Positions 44,531 to 53,632 of a stretch of DNA of 64,000 bases are shown piece by piece (within the stretch, counting starts at the first letter, position 1; the number at the start of each line of letters is the position of its first letter). This stretch comes from UBA6170 sp942491385 (GTDB lineage: Bacteria; Chloroflexota; Anaerolineae; Anaerolineales; Anaerolineaceae). The notes under the pieces are model-generated. The model ran no database searches, had not been told where the DNA came from, and was given only the letters and a program-made list of their open reading frames with translations. The stretch is taken from positions 60,154-124,153 of the forward strand of contig CALOAF010000001.1 in the NCBI GenBank assembly GCA_942491385.1. Direction: 5' to 3'. A program made the position numbers and the translations under genes.

Positions 44531-45475
44531 ATGAAGCTAAATTTTGAACTACCTGACGAACTCAAATTCATAACCAACAGCCGGCTTCCGCAAAAATATT
44601 CCCGGGAATCAATGGATAGCAAAGTATGTGTGATCACCGGGGCCACTTCCGGAGTAGGCTATGAAACGACCAGGCAACTGGCTGAAGCGGATGCCAAAGT
44701 CGTGATCGTCGTTCGCAGCAAGGAAAAAGCAGAACATCTTTGCAAAGAAATCGCCTCCCTTTCAAAACATCAGGCCGATTATTTTCTGGCCGATTTTACT
44801 GACCTGGAACAGGTTCGATCAGCTGCGGAAGCCATCCTGTCGCAATATCCAAAGATCGATGTGCTGATCAATAACGCAGGGGTACATATGACGACCAGGC
44901 AACTCACCAAAGACGGGCATGAAACGGCTTTTTGTGTCAACCACCTGGCATCATTCCTCATGACTGTCGTTTTACTCAAACGCATGGTGGCCAGCGCTCC
45001 TTCCCGCATCATCCAGGTAAATTCGGAAGGACATCGCTTTAATGGATTAAAATTAGACGACCTTACCTGGGCGAACAGAAACTACCGGGGACTTCAGGGA
45101 TATGGTGCTTCCAAAACTGCCCAATTGATGACTGTCTGGGAACTCCATGACTTACTCCGGGGGACGGGAGTTACCATAAATGCCATGCACCCCGGAGCAG
45201 TAAAATCCAACATCGGACACAATAACGGGAAGTTGTACAACCTGTTTTCCAGGTATATGATTCAGCCATTACTAAAACCAACCAAGATTTCCGGCGAAGC
45301 AATTTTTTACCTGGCCTCCTCCCCTGACCTTCAAAAAGTAAGCGGAAAATTCTTTAACCTGACCAATGAAGAAGTACCCGCGCCACACGCCATGGACCGG
45401 GAACTTGGGAAAAAGGTCTATCATATCAGTAAAGCATTAACTCAACTCGACAAGCAGGAATTTTATGAATTATGA
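44531..45475 (+). CDS. SDR-family oxidoreductase (retinol-dehydrogenase type)
   Basis: 314 aa. KVCVITGATSGVGYETTRQL (nucleotide site), VLINNAGVHMTTRQL, RIIQVNSEGHRFNG, YGASKTAQLMTVWEL (YxxxK) and TINAMHPGAVKSNIGHNNG follow the SDR pattern. Related to the SDR at 42140 by motif layout. Sits 4 bp after the SnoaL-like gene and overlaps the FAD oxidoreductase gene by 11 bp, so the three are likely translated together in one pathway acting on a hydrophobic alcohol or ketone. Confidence 0.92.
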   Translation: MKLNFELPDELKFITNSRLPQKYSRESMDSKVCVITGATSGVGYETTRQLAEADAKVVIVVRSKEKAEHLCKEIASLSKHQADYFLADFTDLEQVRSAAEAILSQYPKIDVLINNAGVHMTTRQLTKDGHETAFCVNHLASFLMTVVLLKRMVASAPSRIIQVNSEGHRFNGLKLDDLTWANRNYRGLQGYGASKTAQLMTVWELHDLLRGTGVTINAMHPGAVKSNIGHNNGKLYNLFSRYMIQPLLKPTKISGEAIFYLASSPDLQKVSGKFFNLTNEEVPAPHAMDRELGKKVYHISKALTQLDKQEFYEL

Positions 45476-47084
45476 TACCATCATCGTTGGCGGCGGCATC
45501 GCCGGGTTGACTGCGGCTGCTTATCTTGCCCGGGCCGGACAATCGGTAGCCATTTTTGAACAGCAAAGTAAGGTTGGCGGGCTGGTTCAGACCTTTGCCC
45601 GTGACGGTATTTATTTCGACGGCGGACTGCGTTCTATTGAAAATTCCGGTATTGTTTTCCCTATGCTCCGACAATTAGGCATTGAGATCGAATGGACCAA
45701 AAGTCCTGTATCCATCGCTATCGGAAATTCCGTACTTAAGCTCGAAGGCCAGCAAAGTGTCGATGCCTACGAACGTTTTCTGATCGAACACTTCCCTGAT
45801 GACAAACAAGACGTTCGACGCATCATTGAGGAAATACGCAAAATCATGGGGTACATGGATGTACTTTACGGTATTGACAACCCGACATTTATGGACCTGA
45901 AAAAGGACAGGAAATTTCTTTTCAGAAAACTCTTGCCCTGGATGTTGAAATTCATTTTAACGGTCAGAAAAATTGACCGCCTCCAGGAACCGGCCGAAGA
46001 ATATCTCAAACGATTCTCCAAAAACCAGGCCCTTATAGACATGATAGCCCAACACTTTTTTGAACATACGCCGGCTTCTTTTGCCCTGAGTTATTTCAGC
46101 CTTTACCTGGATTACCATTACCCCAAAGGCGGAACGGCCACCCTCATTGACAAGATGGCTGATTATATTAAAAGCCAGGGTGGAGAAATCAAAACAAATA
46201 CAGCCATCGCCAGTTACAATCCGGAAGCCAAATACGTGATCGACCAGCATGGAAACCGGATGACTTACCGGCATATGATATGGGCCGCTGATCAAAAACA
46301 ATTGTACAAAAGAGCAGCGCTTGACGATATGTCTGACCAGAACCTGATCCATAAAATCAGGGAACAACGGGAAATGCTCAAACCGCTTAAGGGCGGCGAT
46401 TCTGTATTTTCGGTTTACCTGGCCATTGAAAAGGACAAATCCTGGTTTTCAAAGATCTGCACCGGTCACAGCTTCTACACGCCGAGCAAAAAAGGACTGT
46501 CCAGTTTAAATACGGAAGGTCTGGACCTTTTCATACATCAAGAAACCGTTGATCCCGACGATGTTTCCTTAAAGGATAAACTGATCGGCTATCTAAAAGC
46601 TTATTGTGACCTGAATACTTTTGAAATCGCCATCCCTGCGCTGCGCGATCCTGACCTGGCACCGGAAGGCAAAACAGGAGTTGTCCTGAGTTTTTTATAC
46701 GACTATCGGTTAGCCAAAAAAATTGAAGACATAGGCTGGACAAAGGAAATCAAAACAGTCCTGGAACAACAGTTCATCAAAATTATGGATGAAGGATTAT
46801 TCCCAGGCATAAAAGACAAGGTTCTCTATTGCTTTTCCTCCTCCCCTGTGACCATTGAAAAAATGACCAGCAATACGGAAGGAGGGATCACCGGCTGGGC
46901 ATTCACCAATCCCCTTATGCCGGCAGTCAACAAAACGCTGCAAGTCGCCAAATCCGCCAATACCCTTTTACCGGATGTGTTCCAGGCAGGCCAGTGGGTG
47001 TATAGTCCTTCTGGCTTACCCATTTCTATTTTAACCGGAAAACTGGCATCGGACAAAGTACTTAAGCAGAGCAGGAATAAGTGA
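45465..47084 (+). CDS. FAD-dependent oxidoreductase of the CrtI / RetSat group
   Basis: 539 aa. TIIVGGGIAGLTAAAYLARAG is the dinucleotide-binding motif; EQQSKVGGLVQTF follows as in phytoene desaturases, carotenoid isomerases and retinol saturases. The C-terminus has the second FAD motif around NTLLPDVFQAGQWVYSPSGLP. Length is right for the CrtI-like family. Its start overlaps the SDR gene by 11 bp. Together with a retinol-dehydrogenase-like SDR and an NTF2 protein it suggests modification of an isoprenoid or other polyene; this is inference only, since no polyene synthase is in the window. Confidence 0.88.
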   Translation: MNYDTIIVGGGIAGLTAAAYLARAGQSVAIFEQQSKVGGLVQTFARDGIYFDGGLRSIENSGIVFPMLRQLGIEIEWTKSPVSIAIGNSVLKLEGQQSVDAYERFLIEHFPDDKQDVRRIIEEIRKIMGYMDVLYGIDNPTFMDLKKDRKFLFRKLLPWMLKFILTVRKIDRLQEPAEEYLKRFSKNQALIDMIAQHFFEHTPASFALSYFSLYLDYHYPKGGTATLIDKMADYIKSQGGEIKTNTAIASYNPEAKYVIDQHGNRMTYRHMIWAADQKQLYKRAALDDMSDQNLIHKIREQREMLKPLKGGDSVFSVYLAIEKDKSWFSKICTGHSFYTPSKKGLSSLNTEGLDLFIHQETVDPDDVSLKDKLIGYLKAYCDLNTFEIAIPALRDPDLAPEGKTGVVLSFLYDYRLAKKIEDIGWTKEIKTVLEQQFIKIMDEGLFPGIKDKVLYCFSSSPVTIEKMTSNTEGGITGWAFTNPLMPAVNKTLQVAKSANTLLPDVFQAGQWVYSPSGLPISILTGKLASDKVLKQSRNK

Positions 47085-47117
47085 CAGACAAGCCAGTAAA
47101 ATCACCTGGCTACAACC

Positions 47118-48680
47118 TTAATACACGACCAGTTTACGGCTTATGGACTGCTCACCTTTACTGGCTTTCAGCAGATATATTCCTGCCTCCAGGGCTGCCA
47201 TATCCAGATCGATGGTCTTCTCAATAACAGGCTGTGCAAAGGTTTCAAACACCCGTTTTCCCGCCAGATCGAAGATCTCCACTTTTATGGCTTCAAAATC
47301 ACAGCGATCAAAACTCAGTCTTAATTGCTTATCTACAGGAACTGGTGACAGTTGAAATTCACAATCCAGGGGCTTCTCTATCCCGGTGGTTACCGAAAAA
47401 TCAGCTAATGCAGTTGTGCTGTGCTCAATGCCTGCTGCTTCGGCAACTGCGCCAACAATTGCTTTTACGACATTGCTCATAAAGGTGAAGTTCAGTGTTT
47501 CCAACACATCATTTGAAGTATGATAATTGGGGTTTCTGAAGTTAGAACCATCGGTGAGCATTAAAGCCGGGATGCCGGACAGCCAGAAGGGGGCGTGATC
47601 GCTTCTTCCAAAATCGGGTGTGATCGCCAGCCAGTTAGGAGGTGCTGTAAGGGAAATCACCTTTAATTCGGGGATATAAAGTTCCGCAGCATTGACGAAA
47701 CCCGTTTGTAGCGTAGTTGAGTTTTGGTCACCGATAATATTGATGAAGTTTCCCCTGAATTCGTCTGCTTCAATGGCGGCATATTGATCAGGATATAAAA
47801 TATTAAACCCGGTCGGGAAATCTTGTGAATTGGGTTCCCCCGAATAATAACCGATCATTTCCATATTAAAGACGCCCTCGATAGTTTCTTCAGCAGTAAT
47901 GCTGTTTTGGACATAATGGGCTGACCCCACCAAACCTTCTTCTTCCAGATCAAAACCAATAAAACGCAAAGTTTTACTAAAACGATAAGGTGCTAAAACC
48001 CTTAAAACTTCCAGTACCCCTGCTACCCCACTACCATTGTCATCAGCTCCCGGAGAGTTACTTACCGAATCAAAATGTGCATCAATTATAAAAACAGTTT
48101 CGGCCTGTGTCGTTCCCGCCAGCTGACCAATGATATTCTGGCCCGTATAATTCCCGTCCGGAACCGCTGACCGATAGGTTTCCAGGTCCGCGGCAATAAA
48201 GGCCTGCTCGATACTGTCTTTAACTGCTTCTAAATGCCCCGGGCTGGTAAACCGGTTTCGTGGTGATGCAATAAAATCGAGGTTACTGTGTAGTCTGTTG
48301 CTGTCTACCTGATCTACAATTGCCTGGATATCCAATTCGAATAAATCATCGGCGACCAGTTTTACCTGATAATCCATGGCTCCTGTTAACAAACCTGTGG
48401 CATCCCAGGTAATGCTTTTATTTATGCCCGGCTGGACGGGAAAACCGACATCCCCCGTGGCGTTGCCGGTAGGGATGGCAAAACTTTGGCCGTTGTTGTC
48501 CGAAACCAAAAAGGTAATTTCCAGGTCAGTATCATCAGTGTCCGTCAGATCATAGGTGACGGTAACTATTTCATCGTTTGAGTCTATTTGCACAGAAAGG
48601 TTGCTAATCACGGGGTAGGCATTTTGGGCAAATAGTTGCACAACGGCAAAACAGAAGAAGAACGAAAAGATGGGTCTCAT
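47118..48680 (-). CDS. Secreted M28-family metallopeptidase with T9SS tail
   Basis: I use ATG 48680, which starts the signal peptide MRPIFSFFFCFAVVQLFAQ; the longer frame from 48740 puts 20 odd residues before it. An N-terminal beta domain (about 20-115) precedes the M28 domain: VFIIDAHFDSVSNSPGADDNGSG (His and Asp metal ligands), DLEEEGLVGSAHYV (catalytic Glu), NMEMIGYY and FGRSDHAPFWLSGIPALML (last His). The end has a T9SS sorting domain (FQLSPVPVDKQLRLSF). An exported zinc aminopeptidase-type enzyme. Confidence 0.9.
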   Translation of the reverse strand: MRPIFSFFFCFAVVQLFAQNAYPVISNLSVQIDSNDEIVTVTYDLTDTDDTDLEITFLVSDNNGQSFAIPTGNATGDVGFPVQPGINKSITWDATGLLTGAMDYQVKLVADDLFELDIQAIVDQVDSNRLHSNLDFIASPRNRFTSPGHLEAVKDSIEQAFIAADLETYRSAVPDGNYTGQNIIGQLAGTTQAETVFIIDAHFDSVSNSPGADDNGSGVAGVLEVLRVLAPYRFSKTLRFIGFDLEEEGLVGSAHYVQNSITAEETIEGVFNMEMIGYYSGEPNSQDFPTGFNILYPDQYAAIEADEFRGNFINIIGDQNSTTLQTGFVNAAELYIPELKVISLTAPPNWLAITPDFGRSDHAPFWLSGIPALMLTDGSNFRNPNYHTSNDVLETLNFTFMSNVVKAIVGAVAEAAGIEHSTTALADFSVTTGIEKPLDCEFQLSPVPVDKQLRLSFDRCDFEAIKVEIFDLAGKRVFETFAQPVIEKTIDLDMAALEAGIYLLKASKGEQSISRKLVVY

Positions 48681-48905
48681 CAGGTGTTGGTGTTTGTTGA
48701 AAAAATAATAATAGCTGCACCAATATACAATTTTAAGCAATAGTTTAAGTAACCCAAAAGGCGAAAAATCAAATTGGCAACAATGAATAATGCTCCCCTT
48801 TGAGAACGCATAACGCTTAAACTGCCCTTATTACCTGATGATAGTCCATAATATTTAGTAGGTTTATACTCGATTTCCAAAGGTAAGAAAATCGAAAACC
48901 ACTAC

Positions 48906-50126
48906 ATGAAAAAAAACTTCTTCAAAGTTTTCGCTTTCAGCTTTTTTAACGCCGGTATTATGTTGGCCCTGGCCCTCTATTGGCTGAGTCTGCCCAGAAC
49001 TTTTGGCGATGAAGCCTTTTTCATCAAATGGACCAGCCTGATCAAGAAGACCTTGGCGGGCATCGACCAGAAACCGGACCCGGAATCCGTTTTATACGTT
49101 GATATCTCTGGCAGCAAATCCCTGCTTGAAAGCGAAGATCCCTTTTACGAAGAAGTCACCGGCTACCAGAAAACCGTCATCTCTAACCGGGAACACCTGG
49201 CGGCTTTCCTGCAATATATTACGATGTATGGAAACGATATTCCCATCGTCATCCTCGATCTCACCTTTGAGTCCGCCAGTCCAAACGACAGCCTGCTTCA
49301 GGCGGCCATAGACCAATTCCCTTTCCCCATTCTGGGCGCCCAAAGATTACTCGACGACGGGCAACTGGCTCCTGCTATTTTCCAATTACCCACCGGCGTG
49401 GCCAGTTATCTGAGTTCCGACAACCAGTTTATGAAATACCCGCTCTACCTCCGGGACACCTTGCCAAGTCTCCCATTGGTAGCCGCACATATGTCTCATG
49501 GACATGAATATTCAAAGCAGTGGTTATGGCCTGCAATAGACAAATCTCCCAGCCTAATAAATCCCATCATTGATTTTAAAGTCCGGCCGTTTGATCTCAA
49601 CTATGACGGTAAATTAAAATCCGAATCGTTCTATATCCGTTCCATGGGAACTTTACTTTTTGAATGGGAATTCTGGGATGAAGAAGATATCAAAACCCTG
49701 CTCAAAGGAAAAACCATCATTATCGGGGACTATAAAAACGATGTTCACGAGACCGTTTTTGGCAAATTACCCGGCTCTATAATTGTTCACAATGCCTACC
49801 TTACTTTACTCAATGGAGAGAGTTTGATTCGGGTGCGGTGGCTGTTACTGTTGTTTGCCCTCTTCTTTTGGATGTCGTGGCGCATTTACCAACAGGAAAA
49901 ACGCATGGAACACAGCAAATGGTGGAGTAACAGCCAGACGGCCGTGGGCAAAATTGTGGCCGATAGTATTGATGACACCTTCTTTTTGGCCATCGGAACG
50001 GTCTTGTCCTATTTCATTTTCAACATCCACATCAATATTCTGATCTTGTTAATTTATCTGAAGATCGTTACATTTATCCTGAAGCGCTTTATCTTTAAAC
50101 CCCTCCCTGCTAAAGAACAAGCATAA
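48906..50126 (+). CDS. CHASE2-domain membrane protein without output domain
   Basis: 406 aa. One membrane helix at 8-28, a CHASE2 extracellular domain (SVLYVDISGSKSLLES, VVILDLTFESASPNDSL, FPILGAQRLLDDGQ, GKTIIIGDYKNDVHETVFG with the typical G.....D.......G.... end and PGSIIVHNAYLTLL), then three membrane helices at about 300-320 and 360-395. Usual CHASE2 proteins continue into an adenylate cyclase or kinase domain; here only a short basic tail follows. It begins an operon: next gene 22 bp downstream. Confidence 0.85.
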   Translation: MKKNFFKVFAFSFFNAGIMLALALYWLSLPRTFGDEAFFIKWTSLIKKTLAGIDQKPDPESVLYVDISGSKSLLESEDPFYEEVTGYQKTVISNREHLAAFLQYITMYGNDIPIVILDLTFESASPNDSLLQAAIDQFPFPILGAQRLLDDGQLAPAIFQLPTGVASYLSSDNQFMKYPLYLRDTLPSLPLVAAHMSHGHEYSKQWLWPAIDKSPSLINPIIDFKVRPFDLNYDGKLKSESFYIRSMGTLLFEWEFWDEEDIKTLLKGKTIIIGDYKNDVHETVFGKLPGSIIVHNAYLTLLNGESLIRVRWLLLLFALFFWMSWRIYQQEKRMEHSKWWSNSQTAVGKIVADSIDDTFFLAIGTVLSYFIFNIHINILILLIYLKIVTFILKRFIFKPLPAKEQA

Positions 50127-50148
50127 TTCACCTAACATTAGAATCGTT

Positions 50149-51135
50149 ATGAGAATTTTTTGTCTATTATCTTTTTTGATCATTATTGTACCTTTTGCAT
50201 CAGGGCAAAACTATTATGTGGCTGTTGTCAAGGGCAAAGTATTTTACGAGGACAGGCTCCTCAAAAAAAGGGATAAAATTAAAATGAAGGGCGTGCTGCG
50301 GTTTACCTCGAAACAGGACTATTTGAAAGTATCCGGGCCTGGTGGTCTGTACACCATCAACCCGGGCATTGACCAGGATAGCGGCAATGAATTCCTGGTA
50401 GCTGTCAAAGAAGAATTCTTTCCAAAGATCAGACCCCACTCCACCTCTATGGAAAATATTGCTATTAATTTGAGTAGCCAGCACTATTTCGATCAAAAAG
50501 GACGAAGTGGCCATTTTTTGGATAAAACCTTCCTGGTCCGTAAAATACCTGATCTTAATGAAGGCGAAGAGCTGGGATTCCTACATGAAACTTCCAGTGG
50601 ATTGATTTATAAAACAGCCCAAACAAACGAAAAGCACCTACTCATCCGGGAGCAGGACTTCTCTTTTAAGAAAAATACTGAATTGAAACAAACGGCCATC
50701 GTCCAGGTCCGAAACAAATCCAAATGGCTGGAACTTATCAGTGATAAAGACAGTATTGCCCAGGTTGAGCCGCTTGTGGATCGTTATACCTGGGGCTTTA
50801 TCGCAGATACTCAAGGGCCTACAATGGACATTGACTCCGAAACAGGCGAGGTCACCCAAATCGAAGAAACCCCCAAACCAGCAGAAATACTTGATTTTAT
50901 GGGCCCTCCAAGTTTTGTCAACCGTAAAAAAATGGTCAAAGACCTGCGTTTTCATTTACGGAAATGTAAGGCCACAGATATAGAAACCTTTATGGAGGAT
51001 TATGAATTTGAGGACTACATCTTCGACACTTATGGTTACCTGCGCGAATATCCGGACATTGATGATGTTTTGAGAAAGGATCTAAAACTTACCTCCCGTT
51101 ACGACGGCTCCATAGTGCCTGTAATCATTGATTGA
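50149..51135 (+). CDS. Exported FecR-like protein, tandem paralogue 1
   Basis: 328 aa. Signal peptide to PFASGQ, then NYYVAVVKGKVFYEDRLLKKRDKIKMKGVLRFTSK and a GPGGLYTINPG repeat-like core: a beta helix-type start reminiscent of FecR/LysM-like domains, not recognised with certainty. C-terminal conserved block PAEILDFMGPPSFVNRKK ... LRFHLRKCKATDIETFMEDY. It is closely similar to the next gene along its whole length. With the CHASE2 protein it forms an operon; a periplasmic partner of that sensor is plausible. Confidence 0.8.
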   Translation: MRIFCLLSFLIIIVPFASGQNYYVAVVKGKVFYEDRLLKKRDKIKMKGVLRFTSKQDYLKVSGPGGLYTINPGIDQDSGNEFLVAVKEEFFPKIRPHSTSMENIAINLSSQHYFDQKGRSGHFLDKTFLVRKIPDLNEGEELGFLHETSSGLIYKTAQTNEKHLLIREQDFSFKKNTELKQTAIVQVRNKSKWLELISDKDSIAQVEPLVDRYTWGFIADTQGPTMDIDSETGEVTQIEETPKPAEILDFMGPPSFVNRKKMVKDLRFHLRKCKATDIETFMEDYEFEDYIFDTYGYLREYPDIDDVLRKDLKLTSRYDGSIVPVIID

Positions 51136-51158
51136 TTGAAAACCTGACTTTTGTGAAT

Positions 51159-52097
51159 ATGAAATTGTTGTACCTGATTATTTTTTGGATATCTTCTGTT
51201 GTTTGCATTCAGGCACAGAGTTATTATGTTGCCGTGGTCAAAGGCAAAGTATATTACGAAGACAAGCTGCTAAAGAAGAAAGACAAGATAAAAATGAAGG
51301 GTGTACTACGGTTCACCTCCAAAGATGACTATGTGAAATTCTCCGGCCCGGGAGGGTTATACACCCTTGATCCCGGGATAGATTCTGAAAGCGACAATGA
51401 ATTTTTGGTTGCTGTTAAAGAAGAGTTTTTTCCGAAAATCAGGACCCTTTCCACTTCGGAAAATGACATTGTAATCGATCCCAACTATTATTTTAACCAG
51501 CGTGGTTTCCGGGAAACTTTTTTGGATAAAACACATTTTCATGCTCGAGTTCCTGACTTGAATACCGGGGAAGAATTAGGTTATTTGCACGAAACCGATC
51601 AGGGGCTGTTTTACAAAACGGCTGTCATTGAAGACAGTTTACTGACCATCCGAAAGCAGGATTTCTCTTTTATTGAAGAAAGCGAGCCCAGGCCTAGATT
51701 AATCCGGACAACTATTGTAATGGTTACGGACAAACAAAAATGGCTCAAACTTATCCAGGATAAGGACGGTATCGAACAGATCCACGGAGAAGTTACCCAT
51801 TACGGTCTTGATAGCGAACCGCCACCGGAAGATATGATTGATCCAACAACTGGAAAAATGGTTAATGCTCAACAAACCTCTCCTGCTGAAATTCTGGACT
51901 ACATGGGACCGCCAACGTTCGTTAACAGAGAGATTATGGCAGAAGACCTGCGTTTTCATCTCAGAGCTTGCAAAGCCAAAGATATTGAAACCTTTTTGGA
52001 GGTATTTGGATACCAGGAATACATCGAGGAAACCTTTGGGGATTTGCGGGAAATGGATATTATTGATGTGTTGAAAAATGAATTGAAGTTGGAGTAG
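51159..52097 (+). CDS. Exported FecR-like protein, tandem paralogue 2
   Basis: I use ATG 51159 (MKLLYLIIFWISSVVCIQAQ), a good signal peptide; a frame from 51132 overlaps the previous stop. 312 aa. The core YYVAVVKGKVYYEDKLLKK, GVLRFTSKDDYVKFSGPGG and the C-terminal PAEILDYMGPPTFVNRE ... LRFHLRACKAKDIETFLEV match paralogue 1; the middle, about residues 190-240, differs most. A recent tandem duplication with diverging middle parts is likely. Confidence 0.8.
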   Translation: MKLLYLIIFWISSVVCIQAQSYYVAVVKGKVYYEDKLLKKKDKIKMKGVLRFTSKDDYVKFSGPGGLYTLDPGIDSESDNEFLVAVKEEFFPKIRTLSTSENDIVIDPNYYFNQRGFRETFLDKTHFHARVPDLNTGEELGYLHETDQGLFYKTAVIEDSLLTIRKQDFSFIEESEPRPRLIRTTIVMVTDKQKWLKLIQDKDGIEQIHGEVTHYGLDSEPPPEDMIDPTTGKMVNAQQTSPAEILDYMGPPTFVNREIMAEDLRFHLRACKAKDIETFLEVFGYQEYIEETFGDLREMDIIDVLKNELKLE

Positions 52098-52174
52098 AAA
52101 GTGCAGCGTGTTGAGTGTAGAAGGGATGACAAACCATTTGAAACGACTCTGGAACCACCTGAAATCGACTGAAA

Positions 52175-52201
52175 GGAGATTCCGTGCACAGAGTGCCGGG
52201 A
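52175..52201. repeat. Short dispersed GC-rich repeat, copy 2
   Basis: The stretch GATTCCGTGCACAGAGTGCC, followed by GGGA, resembles the repeats at 34174-34207 and 52585-52620. It lies just before the VOC gene and past the tandem paralogue. Confidence 0.35.
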
Positions 52202-52231
52202 CAATTTGAGACCAAACCAATAATCAGCAAC

Positions 52232-52573
52232 ATGGAAAACAACAAAATAAACTACATAGAATTCAAAGCCAGAGACATTGAAGCAGTTAAGGCATTTTAT
52301 TCCAAAGTTTTCGGTTGGAATTTCATTGATTACGGCCCCACCTATTCCTCTTTTACCGACAGCGGACTGGCCGGCGGTTTTGAACTGACGGAAGAGGAGA
52401 TCGTCAATGGGGTATTGATCATACTTTACCACGACGACCTCGAATTCATTCAACAGGAAGTTGAAAAAGCCGGTGGTCGAATTTCCAAAGCAATCTTCTC
52501 TTTTCCCGGCGGACGCAGGTTTCATTTTTTGGACCCTTCCGAAATGAGTTGGCTGTTTGGTCGGAATGATTAG
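52232..52573 (+). CDS. VOC-family (glyoxalase-like) protein
   Basis: 113 aa from ATG 52232 (MENNKINYIEFK); the longer frame from 52184 reads into the upstream repeat. INYIEFKARDIEAVKAFYSKVFGWNFIDYGPTYSSF, in parts, shows the babbbab unit of VOC proteins, followed by GGFELTEEEIVNGVLIILYHDDLE and GGRRFHFLDPSEMSWLF. It is one of the many short VOC proteins of unknown substrate. Confidence 0.85.
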   Translation: MENNKINYIEFKARDIEAVKAFYSKVFGWNFIDYGPTYSSFTDSGLAGGFELTEEEIVNGVLIILYHDDLEFIQQEVEKAGGRISKAIFSFPGGRRFHFLDPSEMSWLFGRND

Positions 52574-52584
52574 CGAATAATGGA

Positions 52585-52620
52585 GCAACGCGACATCCCG
52601 CACACACAGTGTCGGGAGGG
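52585..52620. repeat. Short dispersed GC-rich repeat, copy 3
   Basis: ACGCGACATCCCGCACACACAG, read in two parts, then TGTCGGGAGG. It contains the CCCG.CAC / GTG.CGGG inverted pair of the other two copies (34174 and 52175). Confidence 0.35.
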
Positions 52621-52821
52621 ATAGGGGAGCTTATATCAGCAACATTCCAATCAATGCGCAACAACAACTTTGATAATTATTTTTTAAACCTAATATTTAT
52701 TTTATACCTTTCGTCAACAAACAAGATAAAAAAGCATCTCTCTGATCTAAATGAGTCAAATTCCCACTTACTTTGTTTGCTAAAAAATTCGTAAGAAAAA
52801 ACTAAACCATACAATCTACCC

Positions 52822-53529
52822 ATGCCCCTTCGTATATTGATTGTCGAGGATGAAGTGCTCATCGCCGAGACCATAAAACTGTATCTAGAAGAACAAGGGC
52901 ACCAGGTTCAGGATATCTGTATTTCCTATGAGGAAGCTGTGGAAAGTTATCTCAAAAATAAACCCGACCTGATCATCTTGGATATCCGGCTATACGGAGC
53001 CAACTCAGGCATTGATTATGCCCATTTCCTGCAGGATCAGTCAGAAAAAACACCGTTTATTTTTCTGACTTCCCAACATGACCGCCGCATTTTTGATCTT
53101 GCCCTGGAAACCAGTCCTCACGGTTACCTGGCCAAACCCATCCAAAAGGAATCCCTCTGGACGACTGTGGAAACAGCCTATCAATTGTTTAAAAAAGGTG
53201 AAAAACCCATTATCACCTTTACCCTCTTCGACGGGCAAAAAAAATACAAGGTTGATGAGCGGGAGATCGTTTGTGTCAAATCCGATCACATTTATTCCAA
53301 TGTTCATTTGGTGGACGGCCGCAAGATCGTCACGCGAAAACCTTTGAGCCAATTTCTCAAACACATTCAAAGCCAGCTGCTTTTTCGATGCCATCGGAGT
53401 TTCATCATCAACACCCTGCATGTCAATGACTGGGATAACAATTCTGTTACCCTGGTGAATGGGGATGTGGTACCGGTGAGTAGGTCGAGGAGAGATATGT
53501 TGATGGAATTACTGCAAAAGGGTAAATAA
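52822..53529 (+). CDS. LytTR-family response regulator
   Basis: 235 aa. Receiver domain 1-120: LIVEDEVLIAETI (acidic pocket), phospho-acceptor Asp54 in LIILDIRLYG, FLTSQHD with Thr83, and GYLAKPIQKE with Lys105. LytTR DNA-binding domain from about 150: IVCVKSDHIYSNVHLVDGRK, LFRCHRSFIINTLHVNDW and VVPVSRSRRDML. LytTR domains bind pairs of short direct repeats about 21 bp apart. Such repeats exist in the 56.7-56.8 kb promoter region, between the MACPF gene and the histidine kinase. Probably the partner of that kinase. Confidence 0.94.
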   Translation: MPLRILIVEDEVLIAETIKLYLEEQGHQVQDICISYEEAVESYLKNKPDLIILDIRLYGANSGIDYAHFLQDQSEKTPFIFLTSQHDRRIFDLALETSPHGYLAKPIQKESLWTTVETAYQLFKKGEKPIITFTLFDGQKKYKVDEREIVCVKSDHIYSNVHLVDGRKIVTRKPLSQFLKHIQSQLLFRCHRSFIINTLHVNDWDNNSVTLVNGDVVPVSRSRRDMLMELLQKGK

Positions 53530-53632
53530 AAATTCAACAATGGGCTTCGAACCGAAAAATTTTATTAGACCGAATATTAAAAAATGATCGGCCACCTAAA
53601 TGGCAGCCGACCTTAAAATTTTCATCTCAACT

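Noticed and set aside
53585..53612. Weak hairpin between the LytTR and MACPF gene ends
   Set aside because: The stem is only 4 + 3 bp with a bulge and lacks a clear T-run, so a terminator cannot be claimed.
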